Assembly: GCA_020049245.1 (NCBI GenBank)
Contig: JAIFLB010000107.1
Coordinates: 1-9,396 of the forward strand
Direction of reading: 5' to 3'
Length of the DNA: 9,396 nt
From: Betaproteobacteria bacterium
GTDB lineage: Bacteria > Pseudomonadota > Gammaproteobacteria > Burkholderiales > Thiobacillaceae
The notes below the pieces were generated by a model. That model made no database searches, had not been told where the DNA came from, and saw nothing but the letters and a program-made list of their open reading frames with translations. This document shows positions 1-5,440 of the stretch, piece by piece; position 1 is the stretch's first letter; each line of letters starts with the position of its first letter. Made by a program: the position numbers and the translations under genes.

Positions 1-41
1 CCTTTTCAGGCGGCTTTTTGTTTTCTTCAAGGAGAGATTGG

Positions 42-1082
42 ATGATCAAGGTAGGTATCGTCGGTGGCACGGGTTATACCGGTGTCGAGCTTCTCAGGCT
101 TCTGGCGCAACATCCCGAGGTCGAATTGACCGCCATCACCTCACGCAAAGAGTCGGGGATGCCGGTGGCGGAAATGTTCCCTTCATTGCGAGGTCGGGTA
201 TCGCTGGCATTTTCGACGCCGGATGAGGCGCCGCTCAAATCTTGCGATGTGGTGTTCTTTGCTACGCCGAATGGCGTCGCGATGCAGCAGACGCGCGAGC
301 TGCTTGATGCCGGTGTCAAGGTCATCGATCTGGCAGCCGATTTCCGCATTCAGGATGTCGCCGAGTGGTCGAAGTGGTACGGCATGGAACATGCCTGCCC
401 TGATCTGGTGGCGGAGGCGGTATATGGTCTGCCGGAAATCAATCGCGACAAGATCAAGGGCGCCCGCCTGATCGCCAATCCCGGTTGCTATCCAACTGCG
501 GTACAGCTTGGTTTTCTGCCCCTGGTGGAGGCCGGTGTGATCGATACCAGCTGGATGGTTGCCGATTGCAAGTCTGGTGTTTCAGGTGCCGGGCGCAAGG
601 CTGAAATCGGCGCTTTGTTCGCCGAATCGTCGGATTCCTTCAAGGCCTATGCGGTGCCAGGGCATCGCCATCTGCCGGAGATTCGTCAGGGTGTGGCGCG
701 CATGGCCGGTCGTGAAGTCGGGCTGACTTTCGTGCCGCACCTGACGCCGTTGATTCGCGGCATTCAGGCCACGCTGTATGCCAGGTTAAACAAGGATATC
801 GATTTACAGGCCTTGTTCGAAGCGCGTTATGCCAACGAATATTTTGTTGACGTGATGCCCGCCAAGTCGCATCCGGAAACCCGTTCTGTGCGCGCCTCCA
901 ACATCTGCCGGATTGCCGTGCATCGGCCGCAGGGCAGCCTGGCGGGTGACAACACCGTGGTCGTGCTGTCGGTGATTGATAATCTGGTCAAGGGCGCAGC
1001 TGGCCAGGCGGTGCAGAATATGAATATCCTGTTTGATCTGCCGGAGAACACCGCGTTGACGCAGATTCCGGTAATGCCTTGA
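42..1082 (+). CDS. argC: N-acetyl-gamma-glutamyl-phosphate reductase
   Basis: This enzyme catalyses the third step of arginine synthesis: NADPH-dependent reduction of N-acetylglutamyl-phosphate to the semialdehyde, in the cytoplasm. The 346-residue product has the usual length of the long (type 1) ArgC family. Visible are the N-terminal dinucleotide-binding loop GIVGGTGYTG (residues 5-14), the catalytic cysteine in NPGCYPTA (Cys149), and the GHRHLPEI segment (residues 207-214) with the family's conserved histidine. The ATG at 42 is preferred to an in-frame TTG at 18 because AAGGAGAG lies at 29-36 just upstream and because MIKVGIVGG is the normal N-terminus. erpA follows 97 bp downstream with its own candidate promoter. 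In Betaproteobacteria this gene often follows rplM-rpsI, which would lie to the left of the window (family knowledge, not seen). Identity is very secure. Confidence 0.97.
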   Translation: MIKVGIVGGTGYTGVELLRLLAQHPEVELTAITSRKESGMPVAEMFPSLRGRVSLAFSTPDEAPLKSCDVVFFATPNGVAMQQTRELLDAGVKVIDLAADFRIQDVAEWSKWYGMEHACPDLVAEAVYGLPEINRDKIKGARLIANPGCYPTAVQLGFLPLVEAGVIDTSWMVADCKSGVSGAGRKAEIGALFAESSDSFKAYAVPGHRHLPEIRQGVARMAGREVGLTFVPHLTPLIRGIQATLYARLNKDIDLQALFEARYANEYFVDVMPAKSHPETRSVRASNICRIAVHRPQGSLAGDNTVVVLSVIDNLVKGAAGQAVQNMNILFDLPENTALTQIPVMP

Positions 1083-1114
1083 TTTTTTTGCATGAATCCC
1101 CACTTACGGCGTGG

Positions 1115-1143
1115 TTGACGATGCCTCTCCCGGCGCCAATAAT
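1115..1143 (+). promoter_or_regulatory. sigma-70-type promoter candidate for erpA
   Basis: TTGACG (1115-1120) and AATAAT (1138-1143) each match five of six consensus bases and are 17 bp apart. Transcription would begin near 1150 and give a leader of about 30 nt before the erpA start. A short inverted repeat, CCAC-N7-GTGG (1100-1114), abuts the -35 box and could be an operator. E. coli erpA is controlled by IscR, but I cannot match this repeat to an IscR consensus with confidence. Confidence 0.5.
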
Positions 1144-1179
1144 GCCTCGCATACTGACTTGAACTGAAAGGAATACCCT

Positions 1180-1513
1180 ATGAATGCCGCTACCGAAATG
1201 AGCCCCTTCAACTTTACCGACAGTGCCGCCAACAAGGTCAAGGCGTTGATTGAAGAAGAAGGCAATCCGTGTATTTGTCACCGGCGGTGGTTGTTCCGGT
1301 TTCCAGTACGGTTTCACTTTCGATGAAGTCACTAACGAAGATGACATGATCCTGGAAAAAAATGGCGTCACGTTGCTGGTTGATCCGATGAGCATGCAGT
1401 ACATGATGGGCGCTGAAGTCGATTACACCGAAGGCCTGGAAGGCGCTCAGTTCGTGATCAAGAATCCGAATGCGCAATCCACTTGTGGTTGTGGCTCTTC
1501 TTTCTCGGTCTGA
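1180..1513 (+). pseudogene. erpA: A-type iron-sulfur cluster carrier ErpA, frame-disrupted
   Basis: ErpA delivers Fe-S clusters to apoproteins in the cytoplasm. The gene begins at ATG 1180, after AAAGGA (1167-1172) at 7-nt spacing. It reads the typical N-terminus MNAATEMSPFNF and a helix ending KALIEEEGNP, then leaves the conserved frame and stops at 1324-1326 after 48 codons. The rest of ErpA continues in the next frame from about 1253, starting RVFVTGGGCSGFQYGF and ending in TCGCGSSFSV at 1513, so all three cluster-ligand cysteines are intact. Homologues have about four or five residues between GNP and RVFV. Restoring 14 nt would give 115 residues, close to the 114 of E. coli ErpA. A net loss of 14 nt therefore explains both the shift and the missing residues. 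An in-frame TTG at 1250 could give an 87-residue truncated product, with only a weak AGG upstream. A real mutation, an assembly error and recoding are all possible. The family assignment is secure; the pseudogene status is inferred. Confidence 0.85.
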
Positions 1514-1533
1514 ACCTTTTTGACTGTTCAGTT

Positions 1534-1555
1534 GGGCGGCGCAAGCCGCCCTTTT
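1534..1555 (+). terminator. intrinsic terminator after erpA
   Basis: A perfect 7-bp GC stem, GGGCGGC (1534-1540) and GCCGCCC (1545-1551), closes a GCAA tetraloop and is followed by TTTT (1552-1555). It lies 20 nt past the erpA stop and 21 nt before the yacG start, so it should limit readthrough into yacG. Confidence 0.85.
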
Positions 1556-1576
1556 CATTTGTCTTTAGGGATATTC

Positions 1577-1768
1577 ATGGCGCAAAAAACCACCCTGGTA
1601 GCGTGCCCGACTTGCGGCAAGGCTGTGGCTTGGCGGCCAGAAAATGCGTTTCGCCCTTTTTGTGGCGAACGCTGCAAGATGATCGATCTGGGCGCCTGGG
1701 CAAATGAGTCGTACAAAGTGCCGACCGAGCACGGCACCTTTGAAGAAGATATCGAGCGGCCCCAGTAG
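1577..1768 (+). CDS. yacG: DNA gyrase inhibitor / zinc-binding protein YacG
   Basis: YacG is a small zinc protein that binds GyrB and inhibits DNA gyrase in E. coli. The 63-residue product is normal for the family. It carries the four-cysteine zinc site: CPTCGK (Cys10 and Cys13) and FCGERCK (Cys29 and Cys33). The typical conserved tail with DLGAWANE, followed by an acidic C-terminus, comes next. The ATG at 1577 is chosen because AGGGA (1567-1571) sits 5 nt upstream and MAQKTTLVACPTCGK starts right at the zinc motif. Upstream in-frame sequence is just the erpA tail and terminator. The gene stands alone here rather than beside coaE or zapD, its usual neighbours in many proteobacteria. It converges with rpiA, and its stop codon lies inside a hairpin shared by both genes. 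Confidence 0.93.
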   Translation: MAQKTTLVACPTCGKAVAWRPENAFRPFCGERCKMIDLGAWANESYKVPTEHGTFEEDIERPQ

Positions 1769-1781
1769 CTTCGGGGCTGCT
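1755..1781. terminator. hairpin between convergent yacG and rpiA
   Basis: AGCGGCCCC (1755-1763) and GGGGCTGCT (1773-1781) form a 9-bp stem with one G-U pair and a 9-nt loop. The stem covers the yacG stop codon and ends 9 nt from the rpiA stop. Neither side has a strong T-run, so it may be a weak bidirectional terminator or only a 3'-end protecting hairpin. Confidence 0.45.
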
Positions 1782-1790
1782 CCTGCCGGT

Positions 1791-2450
1791 TCAGCGTTTG
1801 AAAGTCTGTACGCCTTCCTGCGTGCCCATCAGGCAGACATCAGCGCCACGGCGAGCGAACAAACCAACGGTGACAACGCCGACAATCTGGTTGATTTCGG
1901 TTTCCATCGCGACAGGGTCGAGGATGCTCATGCCATGCACGTCGAGGATCACGTTACCGTTGTCGGTGGTGAAGCCGCTCCGCAAGACCGGGTTGCCACC
2001 CATCTTGACCAGTTGGCGAGCGACATAAGAGCGCGCCATCGGAATCACTTCCACCGGCAGCGGAAATTTGCCCATCACATCAACCAGTTTGGTCTGGTCG
2101 ATGATGCAGACAAATTTCTTGGCGCAAGCCGCGACGATTTTTTCCCGCGTCAGCGCGCCACCGCCGCCCTTGATCATCGCCATGTGGCGCGTGATTTCAT
2201 CGGCGCCATCAACATAGACTTCCATTTCTCCAGCTTCATTCAGATCGATGACACGGATGCCGACTTTCTTCAGGCGTTCGGCGGTCGCCACCGACGAGGC
2301 GACGGCGGCATCGATGCGGCCTTTGATGTCGGCCAGCGCATCGATGAAGAAGTTGGCGGTTGAGCCGGTGCCGACGCCGATGATGCCGGCGGGAACGTAT
2401 TCGATCGCGGCACGCGCGGTGGCTTGTTTCATTTCGTCTTGGGTCAGCAT
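1791..2450 (-). CDS. rpiA: ribose-5-phosphate isomerase A
   Basis: RpiA interconverts ribose-5-phosphate and ribulose-5-phosphate in the non-oxidative pentose phosphate pathway. The 219 residues equal the length of E. coli RpiA. The substrate-binding motifs are all in place: GVGTGSTA (residues 25-32), DGADEI (81-86, with Asp81 and Asp84) and KGGGGALTREK (94-104, with catalytic Lys94 and Glu103). The frame stays open upstream to 2543, but the start at 2450 (MLTQDEMKQA) gives the family N-terminus. The longer version would run into the ilvA leader. Upstream of the ATG, on the coding strand, is a purine-rich AAGAGAAGAGAA, a moderate ribosome site. It diverges from ilvA and converges with yacG. 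The companion enzyme Rpe lies at the far end of this window. Confidence 0.96.
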   Translation of the reverse strand: MLTQDEMKQATARAAIEYVPAGIIGVGTGSTANFFIDALADIKGRIDAAVASSVATAERLKKVGIRVIDLNEAGEMEVYVDGADEITRHMAMIKGGGGALTREKIVAACAKKFVCIIDQTKLVDVMGKFPLPVEVIPMARSYVARQLVKMGGNPVLRSGFTTDNGNVILDVHGMSILDPVAMETEINQIVGVVTVGLFARRGADVCLMGTQEGVQTFKR

Positions 2451-2501
2451 GATGTGGTTCTCTTCTCTTGTTAGTGGTTTGAAGTTCGCTAAATAGGCTT
2501 G

Positions 2502-2530
2502 AGAATAGCGAGCTTTCGCGGCCTCATCAA
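2502..2530 (-). promoter_or_regulatory. candidate rpiA promoter
   Basis: On the minus strand, TTGATG (2525-2530) and TATTCT (2502-2507) are separated by 17 bp. Each matches four of six consensus bases. The position, about 50 bp upstream of the rpiA ATG, is sensible. A weaker candidate for ilvA on the other strand (TTGAAG 2479-2484, 16 bp, GAGAAT 2501-2506) overlaps it, so the two promoters would compete. Confidence 0.35.
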
Positions 2531-2570
2531 ACATCATGTTCATCTATTCAATGCAACCACGGCGGACTTC

Positions 2571-4079
2571 ATGACCGATTATCTCGAGCGCATCCTTCTC
2601 GCCCGGGTTTATGACGTGGCGATTGAATCTCCGCTGGATATCGCGACCAATCTTTCGCGTCGCCTGGGCAATACTGTCTTGCTCAAACGAGAGGACATGC
2701 AGCCGGTCTTTTCCTTCAAGCTGCGCGGTGCGTACAACAAAATGGCGGGTTTGACGCAAGCCCAGCTTGATCAGGGCGTTGTCGCCGCGAGTGCTGGCAA
2801 CCATGCCCAGGGTGTTGCCCTGGCATCGCAGGTTCTGGGCTGTGATGCCACCATCGTGATGCCTGCGACGACGCCGGGGATCAAGATCGATGCCGTAGCA
2901 AAGCGTGGCGCAACGGTGGTATTGCACGGAGACTCTTACGACGATGCCTATAAGCGCGGCATGGAAATCGCCCGCGCGGAAAACAAGGTGTTCGTGCATC
3001 CGTATGATGATCCGGAAGTGATCGCCGGCCAGGGCACTATTGGCATGGAGGTGTTGCGTCAGTCGCGTAATCCGATCGATGCGATTTTTGTGCCGGTTGG
3101 CGGCGGTGGTTTGATCGCCGGCATTGGCGCCTACATCAAGCGTTTGCGGCCGGAAATCAAAATTATCGGTGTCGAACCGGAAGACGCGGATGCAATGGCG
3201 CGCAGCCTGTGCAAGAAGGAACGCATCACCTTGCCGCAAGTGGGAATCTTTGCCGATGGTGTGGCGGTGAAGCAGGTTGGCGAGGAAACCTTCCGTCTCT
3301 GCCAACTCTATGTCGATGAAATCATTCGGGTCAGCAACGACGCGATTTGCGCCGCGATCAAGGATGTCTTTGAAGATACGCGTTCCATTCTGGAACCAGC
3401 TGGTGCACTCGGTGTGGCGGGCGCCAAGGTGTGGGCGGAGCGGGAGAATGTCCTTGGCAAGACGCTGGTGGCCATTGCCAGTGGCGCCAATATGAATTTT
3501 GACCGTCTTGGATTCGTTGCCGAGCGTGCTGAACTCGGCGAGAAGCGTGAAGCAGTGCTTGCCGTCACCATCCCGGAAGAGCCAGGCAGTTTCAAGACTT
3601 TCTGCACGCTGCTGGGCGCTCGGGCCATCACCGAGTTCAATTACCGGTTTGCCGATGCCAACGAAGCGCACATTTTCGTCGGGGTGCAAGTACCGGATCG
3701 AGCAGAAGTGGACAAGTTGATCTCAGCCCTGACGACGCATGCGTTACCCGTGCTGGATTTGTCAGATAACGAAATGGCCAAGCTGCATATTCGCCATCTG
3801 GTTGGCGGCCGTGCGCCGCACGCGGAGAACGAAGTGCTTTATCGCTTTGAGTTTCCGGAACGTCCGGGCGCGTTGATGAAATTCCTGAACAGCATGAGCC
3901 ATGCCTGGAATATCAGCCTGTTCCACTACCGCAATCACGGCGCTGATTACGGACGGGTGCTGGCGGGAATTCAGGTTGCGCCAGAGCAGAAGGAGGAATT
4001 TCAGTTGTTTCTGGATGACCTCGGTTATCGCTACTGGAATGAATCACGTAACCCGGCTTACAACTTGTTCCTGAAGTAA
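2571..4079 (+). CDS. ilvA: threonine ammonia-lyase, biosynthetic (threonine deaminase)
   Basis: IlvA is the PLP enzyme that deaminates threonine to 2-oxobutanoate, the committed step of isoleucine synthesis. The 502-residue product compares with 514 in E. coli. The PLP lysine is Lys50 in SFKLRGAYNKM. SAGNHAQG (residues 74-81) and the phosphate-binding loop PVGGGG (175-180) follow. Two ACT-like regulatory domains fill the C-terminal third, with signatures IPEEPGSFKTF and FPERPGALMKF. They mark the isoleucine-inhibited biosynthetic form rather than a catabolic TdcB type. The frame is open from 2499, but MTDYLERILLARVYDVA at 2571 is the usual start, with a weak GGCGGA at 2561-2566. A 381-codon open frame on the opposite strand (2544-3689) is a codon-bias shadow. 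Confidence 0.97.
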   Translation: MTDYLERILLARVYDVAIESPLDIATNLSRRLGNTVLLKREDMQPVFSFKLRGAYNKMAGLTQAQLDQGVVAASAGNHAQGVALASQVLGCDATIVMPATTPGIKIDAVAKRGATVVLHGDSYDDAYKRGMEIARAENKVFVHPYDDPEVIAGQGTIGMEVLRQSRNPIDAIFVPVGGGGLIAGIGAYIKRLRPEIKIIGVEPEDADAMARSLCKKERITLPQVGIFADGVAVKQVGEETFRLCQLYVDEIIRVSNDAICAAIKDVFEDTRSILEPAGALGVAGAKVWAERENVLGKTLVAIASGANMNFDRLGFVAERAELGEKREAVLAVTIPEEPGSFKTFCTLLGARAITEFNYRFADANEAHIFVGVQVPDRAEVDKLISALTTHALPVLDLSDNEMAKLHIRHLVGGRAPHAENEVLYRFEFPERPGALMKFLNSMSHAWNISLFHYRNHGADYGRVLAGIQVAPEQKEEFQLFLDDLGYRYWNESRNPAYNLFLK

Positions 4080-4110
4080 AAAACGGCCCCGGCCTTGAAG
4101 GCCGGGGCCG
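4078..4110. terminator. bidirectional terminator between ilvA and the 4122-4385 gene
   Basis: An 11-bp perfect GC stem, CGGCCCCGGCC (4084-4094) with GGCCGGGGCCG (4100-4110), encloses TTGAA. A T-A pair can extend it to 12 bp. Six A residues (4078-4083) precede it and overlap the ilvA stop codon. Read from the minus strand this is a stem followed by six U, a textbook terminator for the small gene at 4122-4385. In the plus direction the U-run is poor, but the stem is very stable. Confidence 0.85.
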
Positions 4111-4121
4111 TAGTAGGGTTT

Positions 4122-4385
4122 TCAGCGGGATTGCGTAACCAGCAGTTTCTGCTTGTTGCATGCCTCACAATGACGCGCCAGGAAAGCTTCTGCTTCGGCG
4201 GGCGGCAACACTGAAGCCATGGTGGTGATCATTTCAACATAAGTGCCGTCGCCGCTGGCCTTGCAGGGTGCAACATTCAACACGTCCAACTTATCAATTT
4301 GGGTTGACTCTGCGGCTTGAATGCTGGTGGTAGCGAAAGTCATTACTAACAACATGCTGGCAATTACAGAATTACGATATTTCAT
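4122..4385 (-). CDS. small exported protein of unknown function
   Basis: I do not recognise this 87-residue product. It starts with a clear Sec signal peptide: MKYRNS, a hydrophobic core (residues 7-23), then IQA-AES, so cleavage is likely near residue 24 or 25. The mature part, about 62 residues, has three cysteines: Cys41 in APCKAS, and Cys73 and Cys76 in HCEACNKQ. The CxxC pair could form a disulfide or bind metal in the periplasm. The start is well supported by AAAGGAG about 8 nt upstream on the coding strand, and a strong terminator follows the gene. It is convergent with ilvA. A 6-bp inverted repeat overlaps a TAATAT -10-like element just upstream. That the gene is real is likely; its function is open. 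Confidence 0.72.
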   Translation of the reverse strand: MKYRNSVIASMLLVMTFATTSIQAAESTQIDKLDVLNVAPCKASGDGTYVEMITTMASVLPPAEAEAFLARHCEACNKQKLLVTQSR

Positions 4386-4408
4386 GGTCCTACTCCTTTG
4401 AGGTGAAT

Positions 4409-4426
4409 ATATTAGAAAAATCTAAT
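4409..4426 (-). promoter_or_regulatory. -10-like element overlapped by an inverted repeat
   Basis: ATTAGA-AAAA-TCTAAT (4411-4426) is a perfect 6-bp inverted repeat with a 4-bp spacer. On the minus strand it overlaps a TAATAT -10-like hexamer (4409-4414), about 25 bp before the start of the small exported-protein gene. No good -35 box is visible. The placement suits an operator for a dimeric repressor, or a short AT-rich hairpin. Confidence 0.35.
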
Positions 4427-4550
4427 GTAGATGCATGATATGAGGAAAAGACTTAAGAGAAAACATTTGCTTGGGCGGGTTGGGATAGGTTTTCAAGCTT
4501 GTTGCAATAGCGAAACAGGCCAAGCTCAGGATCCACCGACAAGTTATGCA

Positions 4551-4757
4551 TCAAATTGCGTCGTTGCCCTCTGCTTCAACCGGCGGAATGGTTTTGTGGC
4601 AGGAACAGCGCACTTTGCTGGGGGCTTGGTGCGAATGCCGGATTTCATGCATGCGAGTTTTGCAACTTGTTTCGTTATCAAAGTACTCGGCTTTGCCCGT
4701 GATCGTGGGACCGTCAGGCGAGAGTGAAAGGAAAGATAGGAGAACCAGGCTTTTCAT
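4551..4757 (-). CDS. possible small exported cysteine-containing protein
   Basis: I do not recognise this 68-residue frame, but it looks like a real small secreted protein. MKSLVLLSFLSLSPDGP forms a short hydrophobic export-like segment. It is followed by a polar region with EYFDNETSCKTRM and a C-terminal VRCSCHK, so the cysteines are at 32, 51 and 53. A start 9 bases earlier (4766, adding MWI) is also possible. Ribosome-binding evidence is weak, with only GGATG or GGA-type purines in front. It lies on the same strand as the small exported protein at 4122-4385, 165 bp away, and may share its envelope location. Upstream, on the same strand, are a 16-bp palindrome and a nested hairpin that could form part of its promoter or leader. 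Overlapping plus-strand frames show no such protein character. Coding status is uncertain. Confidence 0.42.
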   Translation of the reverse strand: MKSLVLLSFLSLSPDGPTITGKAEYFDNETSCKTRMHEIRHSHQAPSKVRCSCHKTIPPVEAEGNDAI

Positions 4758-4782
4758 GATCCACATCCATTAATAAATTTAA

Positions 4783-4798
4783 TGCTTATATATAAGCA
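4783..4798. repeat. 16-bp perfect AT-rich palindrome
   Basis: TGCTTATATATAAGCA reads the same on both strands. It lies 17 bp upstream of the first possible start of the 4551-4757 gene, so on the minus strand its TATATA core could act as a -10 region. It could be a binding site for a dimeric regulator; no regulator gene is nearby. Confidence 0.5.
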
Positions 4799-4820
4799 CA
4801 TGATGATGTATGTGGTACTG

Positions 4821-4893
4821 AAATGACCTCATGCATTCATGCGTCAGCGTTAAGCCGTGGCGATTTCGCCATACCCTCCATGAAGGGTCATTT
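4821..4893. repeat. nested inverted repeat with inner hairpin
   Basis: The outer arms AAATGACC-TCATG (4821-4833) and CATGA-AG-GGTCATTT (4879-4893) pair over 13 bp with a 2-nt bulge. Inside is a compact hairpin, TGGCGA-TT-TCGCCA (4858-4871). ACCCT (4873-4877) can alternatively pair with AGGGT (4884-4888) and compete with the outer stem. On the minus strand this lies before the 4551-4757 frame, so it could be a structured leader. It could also be a small RNA or a mobile-element remnant. Confidence 0.4.
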
Positions 4894-4953
4894 AGCTCTG
4901 CAGTAAATTTGATGCTGGAGGCAGCCTGACAGTTCGGAAAACAAGACCTGAAA

Positions 4954-4981
4954 GCTGTTTACAGCATTGCTGCAAAGCAAT
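4954..4981. repeat. two abutting small hairpins
   Basis: GCTGT-TT-ACAGC (4954-4965) is followed without a gap by ATTGCT-GCAA-AGCAAT (4966-4981). The second has a stable GNRA-type loop. There is no U-run on either side. They lie 12 bp before a DnaA-box-like TTATGCACA. Confidence 0.4.
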
Positions 4982-4993
4982 ATTAAAAAGCAC

Positions 4994-5002
4994 TTATGCA
5001 CA
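4994..5002 (+). promoter_or_regulatory. DnaA-box-like nonamer
   Basis: TTATGCACA fits the E. coli DnaA-box consensus TTATNCACA exactly. It stands alone, 168 bp from the next such site. A single nonamer can occur by chance. Confidence 0.3.
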
Positions 5003-5169
5003 AAATCGACGTTGACATCGAAAACAATCAAGGGTAAGAAAATAACTGCCAGGGTGGTTTGTAACTCTTTGTTTTTACTGAGTATATTTTCTGCATATAA
5101 ATTGTGCCCTGAACCTAACTCCACGTTTCGTAAGTGTTTTTCTGGCTTCAGGAGGAGTTTTCAACATAG

Positions 5170-5192
5170 TTATCCACAGGTCTCGTGGACAA
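5170..5192. promoter_or_regulatory. inverted pair of DnaA-box-like sites
   Basis: TTATCCACA (5170-5178) is the perfect strong DnaA-box nonamer. Seven bases beyond its 8-bp core lies GTGGACAA (5185-5192), which on the minus strand reads TTGTCCAC, a near-match. The two form an inverted repeat with one mismatch. This is seen directly; DnaA binding is an inference. No replication gene is visible. Confidence 0.4.
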
Positions 5193-5221
5193 CTGAAAAA
5201 GGGCTTTCTGGATGAGCGGGT

Positions 5222-5440
5222 TCATACATTTTCATTCCAGATTACTTTAACTATCAGACCCAAGTTCGAAGCATCAAGCTGGGTTGGTGACAATGCAATG
5301 AAGCCATCTGGCAGCTGGGTACCGCTTGCCCGGTCGGACCCGCAACCAGTTGGCTGAAATTGGGTTGCAGGCCAACTTCGATGCGTAGCAACGACGACGT
5401 TCCCAATCAAACCTTTGGTATGTGCCTTGAGTGTTTGCAT
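5222..5440 (-). CDS. doubtful small ORF, 72 codons
   Basis: The frame starts at ATG 5440 (MQTLKAHTKGLIGN) and ends LGLIVKVIWNENV. Base composition here returns toward that of the flanking genes, and residue usage looks protein-like rather than random. It may be a small gene or a fragment of a larger decayed one. Against it, there is no ribosome-binding site, no signal peptide, no family I recognise, and a stop codon (TAG) five codons before the ATG. I keep it only as a candidate. Confidence 0.2.
   Translation of the reverse strand: MQTLKAHTKGLIGNVVVATHRSWPATQFQPTGCGSDRASGTQLPDGFIALSPTQLDASNLGLIVKVIWNENV

Noticed and set aside
1..41. Possible 3' half of a terminator from an upstream gene (GGCGGCTTTTTG)
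   Set aside because: The matching 5' arm is outside the window, so a stem cannot be shown.
1704..2363. A 219-codon open frame on the plus strand opposite rpiA
   Set aside because: It is antisense to a clear RpiA with all catalytic motifs; the composition (Asp/His/Arg/Phe-rich) is typical of a shadow frame.
2451..2543. A 31-codon upstream extension of rpiA
   Set aside because: The 219-residue form starting at 2450 matches family length exactly, and the extension overlaps the promoter region shared with ilvA.
2544..3689. A 381-codon open frame on the minus strand, antisense to ilvA
   Set aside because: It lies wholly opposite a confident ilvA, has no domain I recognise, and its His/Arg-rich composition is what the reverse of a GC-biased coding strand gives.
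4431..4773. Overlapping plus-strand open frames (4431-4727 and 4546-4773)
   Set aside because: No ribosome site, no signal peptide or domain; they mirror the more protein-like minus-strand frame at 4551-4757.
4919..4930. AGGCAGCCTGAC, an 11/12 match to a Neisseriaceae DNA-uptake dialect (AGGCAGCCTGAA); a related TTCAGGCGGC occurs at 6-15
   Set aside because: Uptake sequences are recognised by dense genome-wide repetition. One near-match in intergenic DNA plus a terminator-like sequence at the window edge is compatible with chance.
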